Shown: positions 47,259 to 56,700 of the stretch, piece by piece
How the letters are laid out: each line of letters opens with the position of its first letter
How positions within the stretch are numbered: the stretch's first letter is position 1
Origin: Pseudomonas sp. PDM04
Lineage (GTDB): Bacteria > Pseudomonadota > Gammaproteobacteria > Pseudomonadales > Pseudomonadaceae
DNA: 64,000 nucleotides
Assembly (NCBI RefSeq): GCF_014851765.1
Contig: NZ_JACVAI010000002.1
Coordinates: 1,051,573-1,115,572, forward strand
Reading direction: 5' to 3'
Notes under the pieces: generated by a model
What the model was told of the DNA's origin: nothing
Databases searched by the model: none
What the model saw: the letters and a program-made list of their open reading frames with translations, nothing else
Program-made: the position numbers and the translations under genes

Positions 47259-47286
47259 ATTTATAGTAATTCTCATATAGATTTAA
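47259..47286 (-). promoter_or_regulatory. Likely Fur box upstream of fpvI
   Basis: The - strand sequence TATGAGAATTACTATAAATT, about 100 bp upstream of fpvI, resembles the Fur consensus with its repeated ATGATAAT-like hexamers. fpvI is known to be Fur-repressed in P. aeruginosa. The fit is partial. Confidence 0.5.
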
Positions 47287-47353
47287 AGTGCTGTTTGAAT
47301 TTGCCGCATAAATCGTACTTTCCTACACAGCTGTAACGCTGTGTTTCAAAGGT

Positions 47354-47377
47354 TAAATTCCATCGCGAGTCCATCGT
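47354..47377 (+). promoter_or_regulatory. PvdS iron-starvation box of pvdR
   Basis: TAAAT (47354-47358), 16 bp, CGT (47375-47377): exact consensus, 106 bp upstream of the pvdR start, reading into pvdRT-opmQ. Confidence 0.88.
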
Positions 47378-47483
47378 TTACAGGACAGCTCCCCGTTTCT
47401 GTCGGCCCACCGACAGCGTTCGCCTGGCGCCCTTTGTGAGCGCCACCTGAATGACGGGCCGAATCCATTGGCCGGAACCCTGC

Positions 47484-48656
47484 ATGAAACGTCCCCGTCA
47501 CGCCCGACGCGCCCTGCTTGTCGCCCTCTGCCTGATCCCGATCATCGCCGTTTCGGCCTGGCAGGTGCTGCCGCCGGGGCGTGATCAATACGCCACGGTG
47601 CAAGTCGCCCGTGGCGACATCGAAAGCAGCGTCACCGCCCTGGGCACCCTGCAACCGCGACGCTATGTCGACGTCGGTGCCCAGGCATCCGGGCAGATCC
47701 AGAAGATCCACGTGGAAGTCGGCGACGTGGTCAAGGAAGGCCAATTGCTGGTGGAGATCGACCCGTCCACGCAACAGGCCAAACTCGACGCCGGACGCTT
47801 TTCCATCGATAACCTCAAGGCTCAGCTTCAGGAGCAACGGGCGCTGCACGATCTGGCGCAACAGAAACACAAACGCCAGCAGCACCTCGCCGCCGGTGGC
47901 GCGACCCGTGACGAAGACGTGCAGACCGCCCAGGCGGAGCTGCGCACCACCCAGGCACGCATCGACATGTTCCAGGCGCAGATCCGCCAGGCCCAGGCCA
48001 GTCTGCGCAGCGACCAGGCCGAACTTGGCTACACCCGCATCTACGCGCCCATGAGTGGCACGGTGGTCGCCCTCGATGCCCGGGAAGGCCAGACCCTCAA
48101 TGCCCAGCAGCAGACACCGCTGATCCTGCGCATCGCCAAACTTTCACCGATGACCGTCTGGGCCGAGGTCTCGGAGGCCGACATCGGCCACGTCAAACCG
48201 GGGATGACCGCCTGGTTCACCACCCTCAGTGGCGGCCAGCGGCGCTGGAGCAGCACCGTACGGCAAATCCTGCCGATCCCGCCCAAGCCGCTGGATCAGA
48301 CCAGCCAGGGCGGCGGCAGCCCGGCCAGTTCGAGCAAAAGCGGGTCCGGGCGCGTGGTGCTCTACACCGTGCTGCTGGATGTGGATAACGCCGACAACGC
48401 GCTGATGGCGGAAATGACCACCCAGGTGTTCTTCGTCTCCAATCAGGCGAAAAATGTCCTAACCGCGCCCATCGCGGCATTGCAGGGCAGCGCGCAGCCC
48501 GACACCCAGACCGCCACGGTGGTCGCCAAGAACGGTGAAATCCGGCAACGCAAGGTGCGCACCGGCATCAGCGACCGCCTGAAAGTGCAGATCCTCGACG
48601 GCCTCGAGGAAGGCGATCACCTGTTGATCGGCCCTGCCGACGGGAGTGGCGGCTGA
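47484..48656 (+). CDS. pvdR: Pyoverdine efflux adaptor PvdR
   Basis: HlyD/MacA-type membrane fusion protein of 390 residues, the periplasmic adaptor of the PvdRT-OpmQ pump that exports newly made pyoverdine and recycles it after iron release. An N-terminal membrane anchor (LLVALCLIPIIAVSAWQ) precedes the lipoyl half-motif (VDVGAQASGQIQKIHVEVGDVVKEGQLLVEID), a coiled coil (about 95-170) and the second half GYTRIYAPMSGTVVALDAREGQTL. The ATG at 47484 is preferred over one 33 nt upstream. It ends at the base before the pvdT start. Confidence 0.92.
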   Translation: MKRPRHARRALLVALCLIPIIAVSAWQVLPPGRDQYATVQVARGDIESSVTALGTLQPRRYVDVGAQASGQIQKIHVEVGDVVKEGQLLVEIDPSTQQAKLDAGRFSIDNLKAQLQEQRALHDLAQQKHKRQQHLAAGGATRDEDVQTAQAELRTTQARIDMFQAQIRQAQASLRSDQAELGYTRIYAPMSGTVVALDAREGQTLNAQQQTPLILRIAKLSPMTVWAEVSEADIGHVKPGMTAWFTTLSGGQRRWSSTVRQILPIPPKPLDQTSQGGGSPASSSKSGSGRVVLYTVLLDVDNADNALMAEMTTQVFFVSNQAKNVLTAPIAALQGSAQPDTQTATVVAKNGEIRQRKVRTGISDRLKVQILDGLEEGDHLLIGPADGSGG

Positions 48657-50630
48657 ATGCAGACGCCCCTGATCGAACTGCAGGACATCCGCAAGGCCTA
48701 CGGCGGCGGCGACTCCCCGCAGGTTCACGTGCTGCGCGGCATCGACCTGTCGATCCATGCCGGCGAATTCGTGGCGATCGTCGGTGCCTCCGGCTCCGGC
48801 AAGTCGACGCTGATGAACATCCTCGGTTGCCTCGACCGCCCGACCTCCGGCGAATACCGGTTTGCCGGGGAAAACGTCGCCGGGCTCGACAGCGACGAGC
48901 TGGCCTGGCTGCGGCGCGAGGCGTTCGGCTTCGTGTTCCAGGGCTACCACCTGATTCCATCCGGCTCGGCCCAGGAAAACGTCGAGATGCCGGCGATCTA
49001 CGCCGGCTTGCCGGCCGCCGAACGCCACGCCCGCGCCGCCGCCCTGCTCGACCGGCTCGGCCTGGCCTCGCGTACCGGCAACCGCCCGCACCAGTTGTCC
49101 GGCGGCCAGCAGCAACGGGTGTCGATCGCCCGGGCGCTGATGAACGGCGGGCACATCATTCTCGCCGACGAACCCACCGGCGCCCTCGACAGCCACAGCG
49201 GCGCCGAGGTCATGAACCTGCTCGACGAACTGGCCAGCCAGGGCCACGTGGTGATCCTGATCACCCACGACCGCGAAGTCGCGGCGCGGGCCAAACGCAT
49301 CATCGAGATTCGCGACGGGCTGATCATCAGCGACAGCGCCCTCGACAACCCGCAGGTGCAGGCATCAGCCAACCCCGGCGCCCTGCAGGCAGTGGATCTG
49401 CGCAAGCGTCTCAGCGAAGGCGCCGAAGCCACCGGGGCGTGGAAAGGCGAACTGGTGGATGCCGTGCACGCGGCATGGCGGGTGATGTGGATCAACAAGT
49501 TTCGCACCGCGCTGACGCTCCTCGGGATCATCATCGGCGTAGCCTCGGTGGTGGTGATGCTGGCGGTCGGTGAAGGCAGCAAGCGCCAGGTGATGGCGCA
49601 AATGGGTGCCTTCGGTTCGAACATCATCTACCTCAGCGGCTCGACGCCCAACCCGCGCACGCCGCCGGGCATCGTCACCCTCGATGACGTCGCGGCCCTG
49701 GCCAGCCTGCCGCAAGTGATGCGCATCATGCCGGTCAACGGCTCCGAAGCCGGCGTGCGCTTCGGCAACCTCGACCACATGAGCTACGTCGGCGGCAATG
49801 ACACCAACTTCCCGGCCATCTTCAACTGGCCCGTGGTCGAAGGCAGTTACTTCACCGAGGCCGATGAACAGAACGCCGCCGCCGTCGCGGTGATTGGCCA
49901 CAAGGTCCGCAACAAGCTGCTCAAGGATGTCGCCAATCCCATTGGCCAGTACATCCTGGTTGAAAACGTGCCATTCCAAGTGGTGGGCGTGCTCGCGGAA
50001 AAAGGCGCCAGTTCCGGCGACTCCGACAGCGACGACCGTATTGCCGTGCCCTACTCGGCCGCCAGCGTCCGCCTGTTCGGCACCCATGACCCGGAATACG
50101 TCGCCATCGCCGCTGCCGATGCGCGCAAGGTCAAGGAGACCGAAATGGCCATCGAACAATTGATGTTGCGCCTGCACAACGGCAAGAAGGATTTCGAACT
50201 GACCAACAACGCCGCGATGATCCAGGCCGAGGCGCGCACGCAAAACACCCTGTCGCTGATGCTCGGCTCGATTGCCGCCATCTCGCTGCTGGTGGGCGGG
50301 ATCGGCGTGATGAACATCATGCTCATGACCGTGCGCGAACGCACCCGCGAGATCGGCATCCGCATGGCCACCGGCGCCCGTCAGCGCGACATCCTGCGCC
50401 AGTTCCTCACCGAAGCGGTGATGCTGTCGGTGGTCGGCGGCCTCGCGGGCATCGCCCTGGCGCTGATCGTCGGTGGCGTGCTGATCCTCGGCAAAGTCGC
50501 CGTGGCCTTTTCCGTGATGGCGGTGCTCGGGGCGTTTGCCTGCGCCCTGGTCACCGGTGTTGTCTTCGGCTTCATGCCGGCCCGCAAAGCTGCCCGGCTC
50601 GACCCGGTCACGGCCCTTACCAGTGAATGA
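48657..50630 (+). CDS. pvdT: MacB-type ABC transporter PvdT
   Basis: Inner-membrane ATPase/permease of 657 residues. The N-terminal ATPase has Walker [10 protein letters not shown] (43-51), the Q-loop, signature [15 protein letters not shown] and Walker [17 protein letters not shown]. The first membrane helix (about 280-300) is followed by a large periplasmic MacB domain (to about 530) and three FtsX-type helices at the C-terminus ([21 protein letters not shown] coupling loop present). It forms the PvdRT-OpmQ pump with its neighbours; the gene starts directly at the pvdR stop. Confidence 0.95.
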   Translation: MQTPLIELQDIRKAYGGGDSPQVHVLRGIDLSIHAGEFVAIVGASGSGKSTLMNILGCLDRPTSGEYRFAGENVAGLDSDELAWLRREAFGFVFQGYHLIPSGSAQENVEMPAIYAGLPAAERHARAAALLDRLGLASRTGNRPHQLSGGQQQRVSIARALMNGGHIILADEPTGALDSHSGAEVMNLLDELASQGHVVILITHDREVAARAKRIIEIRDGLIISDSALDNPQVQASANPGALQAVDLRKRLSEGAEATGAWKGELVDAVHAAWRVMWINKFRTALTLLGIIIGVASVVVMLAVGEGSKRQVMAQMGAFGSNIIYLSGSTPNPRTPPGIVTLDDVAALASLPQVMRIMPVNGSEAGVRFGNLDHMSYVGGNDTNFPAIFNWPVVEGSYFTEADEQNAAAVAVIGHKVRNKLLKDVANPIGQYILVENVPFQVVGVLAEKGASSGDSDSDDRIAVPYSAASVRLFGTHDPEYVAIAAADARKVKETEMAIEQLMLRLHNGKKDFELTNNAAMIQAEARTQNTLSLMLGSIAAISLLVGGIGVMNIMLMTVRERTREIGIRMATGARQRDILRQFLTEAVMLSVVGGLAGIALALIVGGVLILGKVAVAFSVMAVLGAFACALVTGVVFGFMPARKAARLDPVTALTSE

Positions 50631-50637
50631 TCTCACC

Positions 50638-52032
50638 ATGAAACCGCGTCTCAGCCTGTTGACCTTGTGCCTGATGCTCAGCGCCTGCGGCAGTAACGCT
50701 CCGCGCCCGGACAGCGGCCTGGCTCCGCCTGCCGAATGGCAGTCGCCCCACACGAAAGACGCGGCTCGCAGCAACGCGCAATGGTGGACCCGCTTCGGCA
50801 GCCCGGAACTGGACCGCCTGATCGAACAGGCTCGGGCCGGCAGTTTCGACCTGGCCGCCGCCGTGGCCCGGGTGCGTCAGGCCCAGGCAGGCACCGTGAT
50901 TGCCGGCGCTTCGCAGTTGCCGGAAGTGAAGGCCGCGGCGAATGCCAATCGCCAGAAGCTGCTGCGCGGCAACGGCTATAACCAGCTCGACGCCGACAGC
51001 GACAACAAGGCCGTGGACTACTTCGACGCCAGCCTCACCGCCAGTTATGAAATCGACTTCTGGGGCGGCAAGCGCGCGGCCCGCGACAGCGCCCGGTTCG
51101 GTTTGCAGGCCAGTGAGTTCGATCAGGCCACGGTGGAACTGACCTTGCTCAGCGGCGTGGCCAGCCGCTACGCGCAGACCCTGTCGCTGCATGAGCAACG
51201 GCGCATTGCCGAACTCAACCTGGCCAATGCCCAGCGAGTCTTGAACCTGGTGCAGACGCGCTTCGATTCCGGCTCGGCCACGGCCCTGGAGCTGGCGCAA
51301 CAGAAAAGCCTGGTGGCGGCGCAGCAACGGCAATTGCCGACGGTGCAGCAACAGGCCATGGACGCACGCATCAGCCTCGCCGCCCTGCTCGGCCGTCCAG
51401 TGCAGGATCTGGCCCCGCTGCAGGAGACGTTCGAACGCCTGCAGTGGCCGACGATTGACAGCGGCGTCCCCAGTGACCTGCTCAGTCGTCGTCCGGACAT
51501 TGCCCGCGCCGAAGCACAACTGGCTGCCGCCCAGGCCGACGTGCGCGTGGCCCGCGCCGCCATGCTGCCCGCGGTAACCCTCAGCGCCAACTTCGGCTCC
51601 GGTGCCAACACGGCCGCCGATGTCCTGCGCAGCCCGTTCTACAACCTCACCGCCGGGCTGGTCGCGCCGATCTTCAACAACGGCCGGCTCGGTGCCGAGC
51701 GCGACAAGGCCAGCGCCCGGCAACAGGAACTGCTGGAGAATTATCGCGCCAGCATCGTCGATGGCTTCGCCGATGTCGAAAAAGCGCTGAACAGCATTCG
51801 CGGCCTCGACGAACAGCGCCAGTGGCAAGGCGAGGAACTGGCCCAGGCACAGACCGCGTTCAACATCGCCCAGAGCCGCTACCAGGCCGGGGCCGAGGAC
51901 TTGCTGACGGTGCTGGAAACCCAACGCACGCTGTATGCGGCGCAGGACCTGAATGTGCAACTGAGACTGTCGCGGTTGCAGGCGAGCATTGCGCTGTACA
52001 AGGCGCTCGGGGGTGGCTGGCAGGCGTTGTGA
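50638..52032 (+). CDS. opmQ: Outer-membrane efflux lipoprotein OpmQ
   Basis: TolC-family outer-membrane factor of 464 residues of the NodT lipoprotein subgroup. A lipoprotein signal with lipobox LSAC (Cys17) is followed by the two repeated OEP helical barrels, recognisable in WWTRFGSPELDRLIEQARAGSFDLAAAVARVRQAQ and the C-terminal GLVAPIFNNGRLGAERDKASARQQELLENYRASI. It completes the PvdRT-OpmQ export system. The start is 7 bp after the pvdT stop. Confidence 0.93.
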   Translation: MKPRLSLLTLCLMLSACGSNAPRPDSGLAPPAEWQSPHTKDAARSNAQWWTRFGSPELDRLIEQARAGSFDLAAAVARVRQAQAGTVIAGASQLPEVKAAANANRQKLLRGNGYNQLDADSDNKAVDYFDASLTASYEIDFWGGKRAARDSARFGLQASEFDQATVELTLLSGVASRYAQTLSLHEQRRIAELNLANAQRVLNLVQTRFDSGSATALELAQQKSLVAAQQRQLPTVQQQAMDARISLAALLGRPVQDLAPLQETFERLQWPTIDSGVPSDLLSRRPDIARAEAQLAAAQADVRVARAAMLPAVTLSANFGSGANTAADVLRSPFYNLTAGLVAPIFNNGRLGAERDKASARQQELLENYRASIVDGFADVEKALNSIRGLDEQRQWQGEELAQAQTAFNIAQSRYQAGAEDLLTVLETQRTLYAAQDLNVQLRLSRLQASIALYKALGGGWQAL

Positions 52033-52059
52033 TGGGCGGAGACTGGCCGTCGTCCTCCG

Positions 52060-52133
52060 CACGAGCAGGCTCGCTCCCACACGGAATCTTCGATGCTCAA
52101 GCGTCCGCTGTGGGAGCGAGCCTGCTCGCGATG
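52060..52133. repeat. REP doublet between opmQ and pvdP
   Basis: CACGAGCAGGCTCGCTCCCAC (52060-52080) and GTGGGAGCGAGCCTGCTCGCGAT (from 52110), in the convergent gap between opmQ and pvdP. Confidence 0.88.
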
Positions 52134-52155
52134 AACGATAACGCGGTATCGGCGC

Positions 52156-53784
52156 CTAGCGACTGATCGGATCGACCTTCAAATGCCGCGCATACCACGG
52201 CCGTTGCGGCACGCGACGCAACAGCCCGGCGAGTTTCTGCTCATCGTCGATGAAGGTGATGCGCAAGGCCAGCTTCATGGTTTCCGGGTCCATTTCCACC
52301 GATTTGCCCACCTGCAGGCCTGGCGTGGTACTGCAACCATGGGTCACCGGCCCCAGCCACGGATCAGCCACTTCCACCCAGCGTCCCGGTGCAAACCATG
52401 GCACGCCCTTGACCTCCAGCCGACTGACCTCCCCCGGATGGAAGCGCTCGTGGGCGCGGAACCAGTCTTCCAGGCGGTCGTCGATCCAGCCGTGGAAGCG
52501 CCAGAACACCGGGCTGACATGGGAAGAAAACGGATCGCCGAGAAAATCGTTTTCCGGCGCATACCAGCGCGCGGCGAAGTCCGCCGGGTCCCTGGCAAAT
52601 GGCACGGGCTGGCCGTTCGACGGGTCCCGTGGCACCGAGGCCCAGCGCATGTGCAACCAGTCATGCAGGCCCAGTTCGACCTCCGAGCCGAATTGGCCCA
52701 GGGTCATCTGCGACAGGTAACGCGGGTCGCGGTAGCGTGATTCCCAGACTTCGAAATTGCTGTGGTAGGTCTCCGCAGTCTTGATGTCGCTGACCCACTG
52801 GGTGTACTCGGTGTCTTCGGCGGCCAGCCATGTGGGCGGCAGCGCCATGCCGTCGTGATTGTCGAAGTAGCGGGCGAACCCCTGGCGATCACGCTCGAGT
52901 TCCGGCTGGGGCAGGGGAAAACTCGGCCAGGAAGGCAAGTCCTGCATCGAACGCGCCGTACCGAGCATGTGCCGGTGCATGAAGAAAAAGTCGATACCCG
53001 AGCCGTTGCGATCCTTGCGCGGGCCGCGCGCATCACGCTCCTGGCCCCGAGGGCCGGGCTGCCAGCCGATACCGCGCAACGCCTCACGCTTGTCTTCGGG
53101 CAGACTGTGCCATTTGTCCCGACTGGCGTGCCAGAGTTGGTGGAACAGGCGATGCTCGGGGGACACCAGCCACGCCAACAGTGTCGGGTTCAGGCCGGCG
53201 CGTTCGCGGGCTTCAGGGAACAGGCGCTTGCGGGCGACAAATCGATTGTCCTGCTCCGGCTCGCCGAGCGGACGGTCCAGGCGCAGCAGGCGACCGCTGA
53301 GGGTGGCACTGCCGGCATTGCCGAAATCCGCCCAGACTTCGTCGAGCACGACCGCCAGCTCATAGGCCGGCGCCCCCTCGGCGCTGCGGGTGTCGAACAG
53401 ACGCCAGTAACGTTCGCTCGCTTGTGCCTGCACCAGATCGCCGATCAAGCGATAGCGGGGTTGCCCCTCTGCGCGCAGTTGTTCGGCGGTATCGAGGTAA
53501 CCGCGCAAGCCGCGACCCCGCTGGGCAACATCGAGAAACAGTTCCAGGCCCACTCGCGGCAATCCCTCGAGCCCCGCGTGCGAGCCTTCGAAACGCACGT
53601 CCCAGACACCGCGCAGCGAGTCGGCCAACTGTTGACCGGCGGTGTCGGCCAGTTCGACCGTGGCTTCGCCCGGGGTAATCGTCGGGTCTGGCTTCGTCCA
53701 TTGGCGATGCCCATAAAACGCCGCAGGCGCAGCGACACCCGTCAGCGCCAGGCCAGCCATGAACCATCGTCGAGAAATCTTCAT
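52156..53784 (-). CDS. pvdP: Tyrosinase-type pyoverdine maturase PvdP
   Basis: Periplasmic copper enzyme of 542 residues that oxidises the ferribactin tyrosine to form the pyoverdine chromophore. It carries a Tat signal (ISRRWFMAGLALTGVAAPAA). Histidines of the tyrosinase copper sites are visible in DFFFMHRHMLGTAR and GLHDWLHMRWASVP. The ATG at 53782-53784 is chosen because it directly precedes the Tat signal; the frame opens 13 codons earlier. It is transcribed divergently from pvdM, each gene behind its own PvdS box. Confidence 0.92.
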   Translation of the reverse strand: MKISRRWFMAGLALTGVAAPAAFYGHRQWTKPDPTITPGEATVELADTAGQQLADSLRGVWDVRFEGSHAGLEGLPRVGLELFLDVAQRGRGLRGYLDTAEQLRAEGQPRYRLIGDLVQAQASERYWRLFDTRSAEGAPAYELAVVLDEVWADFGNAGSATLSGRLLRLDRPLGEPEQDNRFVARKRLFPEARERAGLNPTLLAWLVSPEHRLFHQLWHASRDKWHSLPEDKREALRGIGWQPGPRGQERDARGPRKDRNGSGIDFFFMHRHMLGTARSMQDLPSWPSFPLPQPELERDRQGFARYFDNHDGMALPPTWLAAEDTEYTQWVSDIKTAETYHSNFEVWESRYRDPRYLSQMTLGQFGSEVELGLHDWLHMRWASVPRDPSNGQPVPFARDPADFAARWYAPENDFLGDPFSSHVSPVFWRFHGWIDDRLEDWFRAHERFHPGEVSRLEVKGVPWFAPGRWVEVADPWLGPVTHGCSTTPGLQVGKSVEMDPETMKLALRITFIDDEQKLAGLLRRVPQRPWYARHLKVDPISR

Positions 53785-53829
53785 TGCCCTACCTGTGTCA
53801 GCCATGAAGCAGGCTTTATCCAAGCTAGA

Positions 53830-53853
53830 ACGTTTGTTGCCCCTGCAAATTTA
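53830..53853 (-). promoter_or_regulatory. PvdS iron-starvation box of pvdP
   Basis: On the - strand TAAAT (53853-53849), 16 bp, CGT (53832-53830): exact consensus, 46 bp upstream of the pvdP start. Confidence 0.88.
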
Positions 53854-53858
53854 AAAGC

Positions 53859-53922
53859 TATCGCGCTCCCACAGAGGAATATGCGAACCCTGTGGGAGCG
53901 AGCCTGCTCTGGGCGGCATTGC
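53859..53922. repeat. REP doublet between pvdP and pvdM promoters
   Basis: CTATCGCGCTCCCACAGAGG and GTGGGAGCGAGCCTGCTCTG, a short diverged REPIN placed exactly between the two divergent PvdS boxes. Confidence 0.75.
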
Positions 53923-53946
53923 GACGATGAAGTGCGCACAAACACT

Positions 53947-53970
53947 TAAATTCCCGCGCCAGCCACTCGT
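53947..53970 (+). promoter_or_regulatory. PvdS iron-starvation box of pvdM
   Basis: TAAAT (53947-53951), 16 bp, CGT (53968-53970): exact consensus, 48 bp upstream of the pvdM start and reading into pvdMNO. Confidence 0.88.
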
Positions 53971-54018
53971 TCCTCCCAGATAGCAAAGGCCCTGCGGGCG
54001 AACCTGACTGAGACGGCA

Positions 54019-55386
54019 ATGAAAAGACCACGTTCGAAAAAGGCTCTTTATATCGGCCTGCCATTGGCCCTGGCGATTGGCGCCGTCGGCGGTTTTGCAG
54101 CCTGGGACCACTGGTTCAGCGACGATCTCGGGTACCCGGCCAAAGTGCTCAAACAGGCCGACGAGTTGCACCAGCGCCTGCTCTCCTTCGACAGCCACGT
54201 CAGTCTCACGCAGAATTTCGGCACCGACGGCAACGAGGCGGACAAGGACGGCGAGGGCCAGTTCGATCTGGTCAAGGCCAACCGTGGCCCGTTGTCCGGC
54301 GCGGCCCTGACGATCTTCGGCTGGCCGGAAATCTGGAACGGCGCCAACGCACCGCACAAGCCTACCGACGGTTTTGTCGACGAGGCGCGCAACCAGCAGG
54401 AAATCCGCTACAAGATCATCACCGGTATGGTCCGCGACTTTCCCAACCAGGTCGCCATCGCCTACACCCCGGATGATTTCCGACGCCTGCACGGTGAAGG
54501 CAAATTCGCGATTTTCATCAGCATGCTCAACGCCTACCCGCTGGGCCACGACCTGAGCCAGCTGGACCGGTGGACGGCGCGCGGCATGCGTATGTTCGGC
54601 TTCAGCTACATCGGCAACAACGACTGGGCCGACTCCTCGCGACCGCTGCCGTTTTTCAACGACTCGCCCGATGCGCTCAATGGCCTGTCGGACCTGGGCA
54701 AGCAAGCGGTCGGTCGCCTGAACGACCTGGGCGTGATCATCGATGTCTCGCAGATGTCGACCCTGGCCCTGGAACAGGTCGCGCAGTTGAGTCGCACGCC
54801 GATGGTGGCCTCGCATTCGGCGCCGCGGGCGATGGTCGACATTCCGCGCAACCTCAGCGACAAGGAAATGCAGCTGATCAAGAACAGCGGCGGCGTGGTC
54901 CAGGTGGTGGCCTTTTCGCAGTACCTCAAGCCGCTGACGCAGACCACCCAGGACAAACTCAACGAATTGCGTAGGTCATTCGATCTGCCGCCCCTGCCCA
55001 ACCTGGCCGTGGCGCTGATGCCAGGCGACCCGATCATCGCCGCCTGGTCCGAGGAAAAATTCGGCAAATACGCCAGCCGCCTCTACGCGATCCTCGAGGA
55101 AGAACCCAAGGCCACTCTCAAGGACCTGGGCGACGCCATCGACTACACGGTGCGCAAGATCGGCATCGACCACGTGGGTATCAGTTCCGACTTCAACGAG
55201 GGCGGCGGCGTCAAAGGCTGGGAGAACGTCGGTGAAATCCGCAACGTCACCGCCGAGCTGATTTCCCGCGGCTACTCCGAGGCCGACATCGCCAAGCTGT
55301 GGGGCGGCAACTTCCTGCGGGTCTGGGATCAGGTGCAGAAAGCCGCCAAACCGGCGCTGATTTCACAGCAAGGCACTCGACCATGA
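54019..55386 (+). CDS. pvdM: Pyoverdine maturation dipeptidase-like protein PvdM
   Basis: Periplasmic membrane-anchored protein of 455 residues in the renal dipeptidase (M19) family. It has an N-terminal membrane segment (ALYIGLPLALAIGAVGGFAAW). Metal-ligand regions are seen at LLSFDSHVSLTQNF, VIIDVSQMS, MVASHSAPRAM and GIDHVGISSDFNEGGG. PvdM is required in fluorescent pseudomonads for the ferribactin to pyoverdine step together with PvdP; whether it is a peptidase in vivo is unclear. Its stop overlaps the pvdN start (ATGA). Confidence 0.92.
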   Translation: MKRPRSKKALYIGLPLALAIGAVGGFAAWDHWFSDDLGYPAKVLKQADELHQRLLSFDSHVSLTQNFGTDGNEADKDGEGQFDLVKANRGPLSGAALTIFGWPEIWNGANAPHKPTDGFVDEARNQQEIRYKIITGMVRDFPNQVAIAYTPDDFRRLHGEGKFAIFISMLNAYPLGHDLSQLDRWTARGMRMFGFSYIGNNDWADSSRPLPFFNDSPDALNGLSDLGKQAVGRLNDLGVIIDVSQMSTLALEQVAQLSRTPMVASHSAPRAMVDIPRNLSDKEMQLIKNSGGVVQVVAFSQYLKPLTQTTQDKLNELRRSFDLPPLPNLAVALMPGDPIIAAWSEEKFGKYASRLYAILEEEPKATLKDLGDAIDYTVRKIGIDHVGISSDFNEGGGVKGWENVGEIRNVTAELISRGYSEADIAKLWGGNFLRVWDQVQKAAKPALISQQGTRP

Positions 55387-56666
55387 CCGATCGTCGTACA
55401 TTCCTGAAGCAGGCGGGGCTCTTCGCCGCCAGCCTGCCCCTGAGCACCGGTCTGCACAACGTCGCCAGCGCTGCCCCACTGGCGCCCCCCCTGCCACGGG
55501 ACAAATGGGCGCAACTGCGGCAGCTGTTCGACCAGGATCCGGACTACCTGCACTTCTCCAATTTCCTCGTCACCTCGCACCCCAAACCGGTGCGCGACGC
55601 CATCGCCCTGCATCGCGCCGCCCTCGACCGCAATCCCGGGCTGGCGATGGACTGGGACCTGGGCGTGAGCGAACAACGCGAGGAGCAAGTGCGCGTCTGG
55701 GCCGGACGCTACCTCAAGGCCGATGCCCGGCAGATCGCCCTGACCGGCAGCACCACCCAGGGCCTGGCCATGATCTATGGCGGCGTGCAGGTGCGCCCGG
55801 ATCAGGAAATCCTCACCACCGTCCACGAGCACTACGCGACCCACACCATCCTGGACCTGCGCCAGCAACGGGACGGCACCCGTGTGCGCAAGATCGAATT
55901 GTTCAAGGACCCGCAAACCCTGTCGCGCCAGGAAATCCTCGACAACATCGACCAGGCCATCCAGCCGCAAACCCGCGTGCTGGGCATGACCTGGGTGCAT
56001 TCGGGCAGCGGCGTCAAACTGCCGATTGCCGATATCGGGGCGCTGGTGGACAAGCACAACCGCAACCGCAGCGAACAGGACCGGATCGTTTACCTGGTGG
56101 ACGGCGTGCACGGCTTCGGTGTCGAGGACCTGGACTTCCCCGGCATGAACTGCGACTTCTTCATCGCCGGCACCCATAAATGGATGTTCGGTCCCCGCGG
56201 CACCGGCATCGTGTGCAGCCGCAGCACCGAGCTCAAGTACGTCACGCCGATCATCCCGACCTTCTCCGAGGCCACGGCGTTTTCCACCACCATGACCCCG
56301 GGCGGCTATCACGCCTTCGAGCATCGCTGGGCGCTCGATGAGGCGTTCAAACTGCATTTGCAACTGGGCAAGGCCGAGGTCCAGGCGCGCATCCATGAAC
56401 TCAATACCTACCTGAAACAACGCCTGGCGCAACACCCGCCGATCGAACTGGTGACGCCGCGCAGCCCGGAATTCTCCTCGGGTTTCACGTTCTTCCGGGT
56501 CAAGGACAAGGACTGCGACGAGATCGCCGCCTACCTGATGCACAACCGTGTGGTCGCCGATGCCGTGGAGCGCGATGTCGGCCCGGTGATCCGCACCGCA
56601 CCCGGCCTGCTCAACAACGAGAGCGAAATCGAGCGTTTCATGCAGTTGCTGACCACGCAGCTCTGA
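55383..56666 (+). CDS. pvdN: PLP-dependent periplasmic enzyme PvdN
   Basis: Tat-exported pyridoxal-phosphate enzyme of 427 residues. The Tat motif is DRRTFLKQAGLFAASLPL near the N-terminus. The cofactor lysine lies in FIAGTHKWMFGPRGTGI at about residue 265, and DGVHGFGVEDLDFPGMNCDFF precedes it. PvdN converts the side-chain glutamate of pyoverdine to the succinamide form, so it shapes the chromophore side chain and is not essential for fluorescence. It overlaps pvdM and is followed 34 bp later by pvdO. Confidence 0.92.
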   Translation: MTDRRTFLKQAGLFAASLPLSTGLHNVASAAPLAPPLPRDKWAQLRQLFDQDPDYLHFSNFLVTSHPKPVRDAIALHRAALDRNPGLAMDWDLGVSEQREEQVRVWAGRYLKADARQIALTGSTTQGLAMIYGGVQVRPDQEILTTVHEHYATHTILDLRQQRDGTRVRKIELFKDPQTLSRQEILDNIDQAIQPQTRVLGMTWVHSGSGVKLPIADIGALVDKHNRNRSEQDRIVYLVDGVHGFGVEDLDFPGMNCDFFIAGTHKWMFGPRGTGIVCSRSTELKYVTPIIPTFSEATAFSTTMTPGGYHAFEHRWALDEAFKLHLQLGKAEVQARIHELNTYLKQRLAQHPPIELVTPRSPEFSSGFTFFRVKDKDCDEIAAYLMHNRVVADAVERDVGPVIRTAPGLLNNESEIERFMQLLTTQL

Positions 56667-56700
56667 ATCCGACCCTATCCACTTGTCAACGAGAGAAACG

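Noticed and set aside
47161..47483. A hidden fpvR between fpvI and pvdR
   Set aside because: The 323 bp are too short for an anti-sigma factor of about 330 residues and show no FecR-like sequence in either direction.
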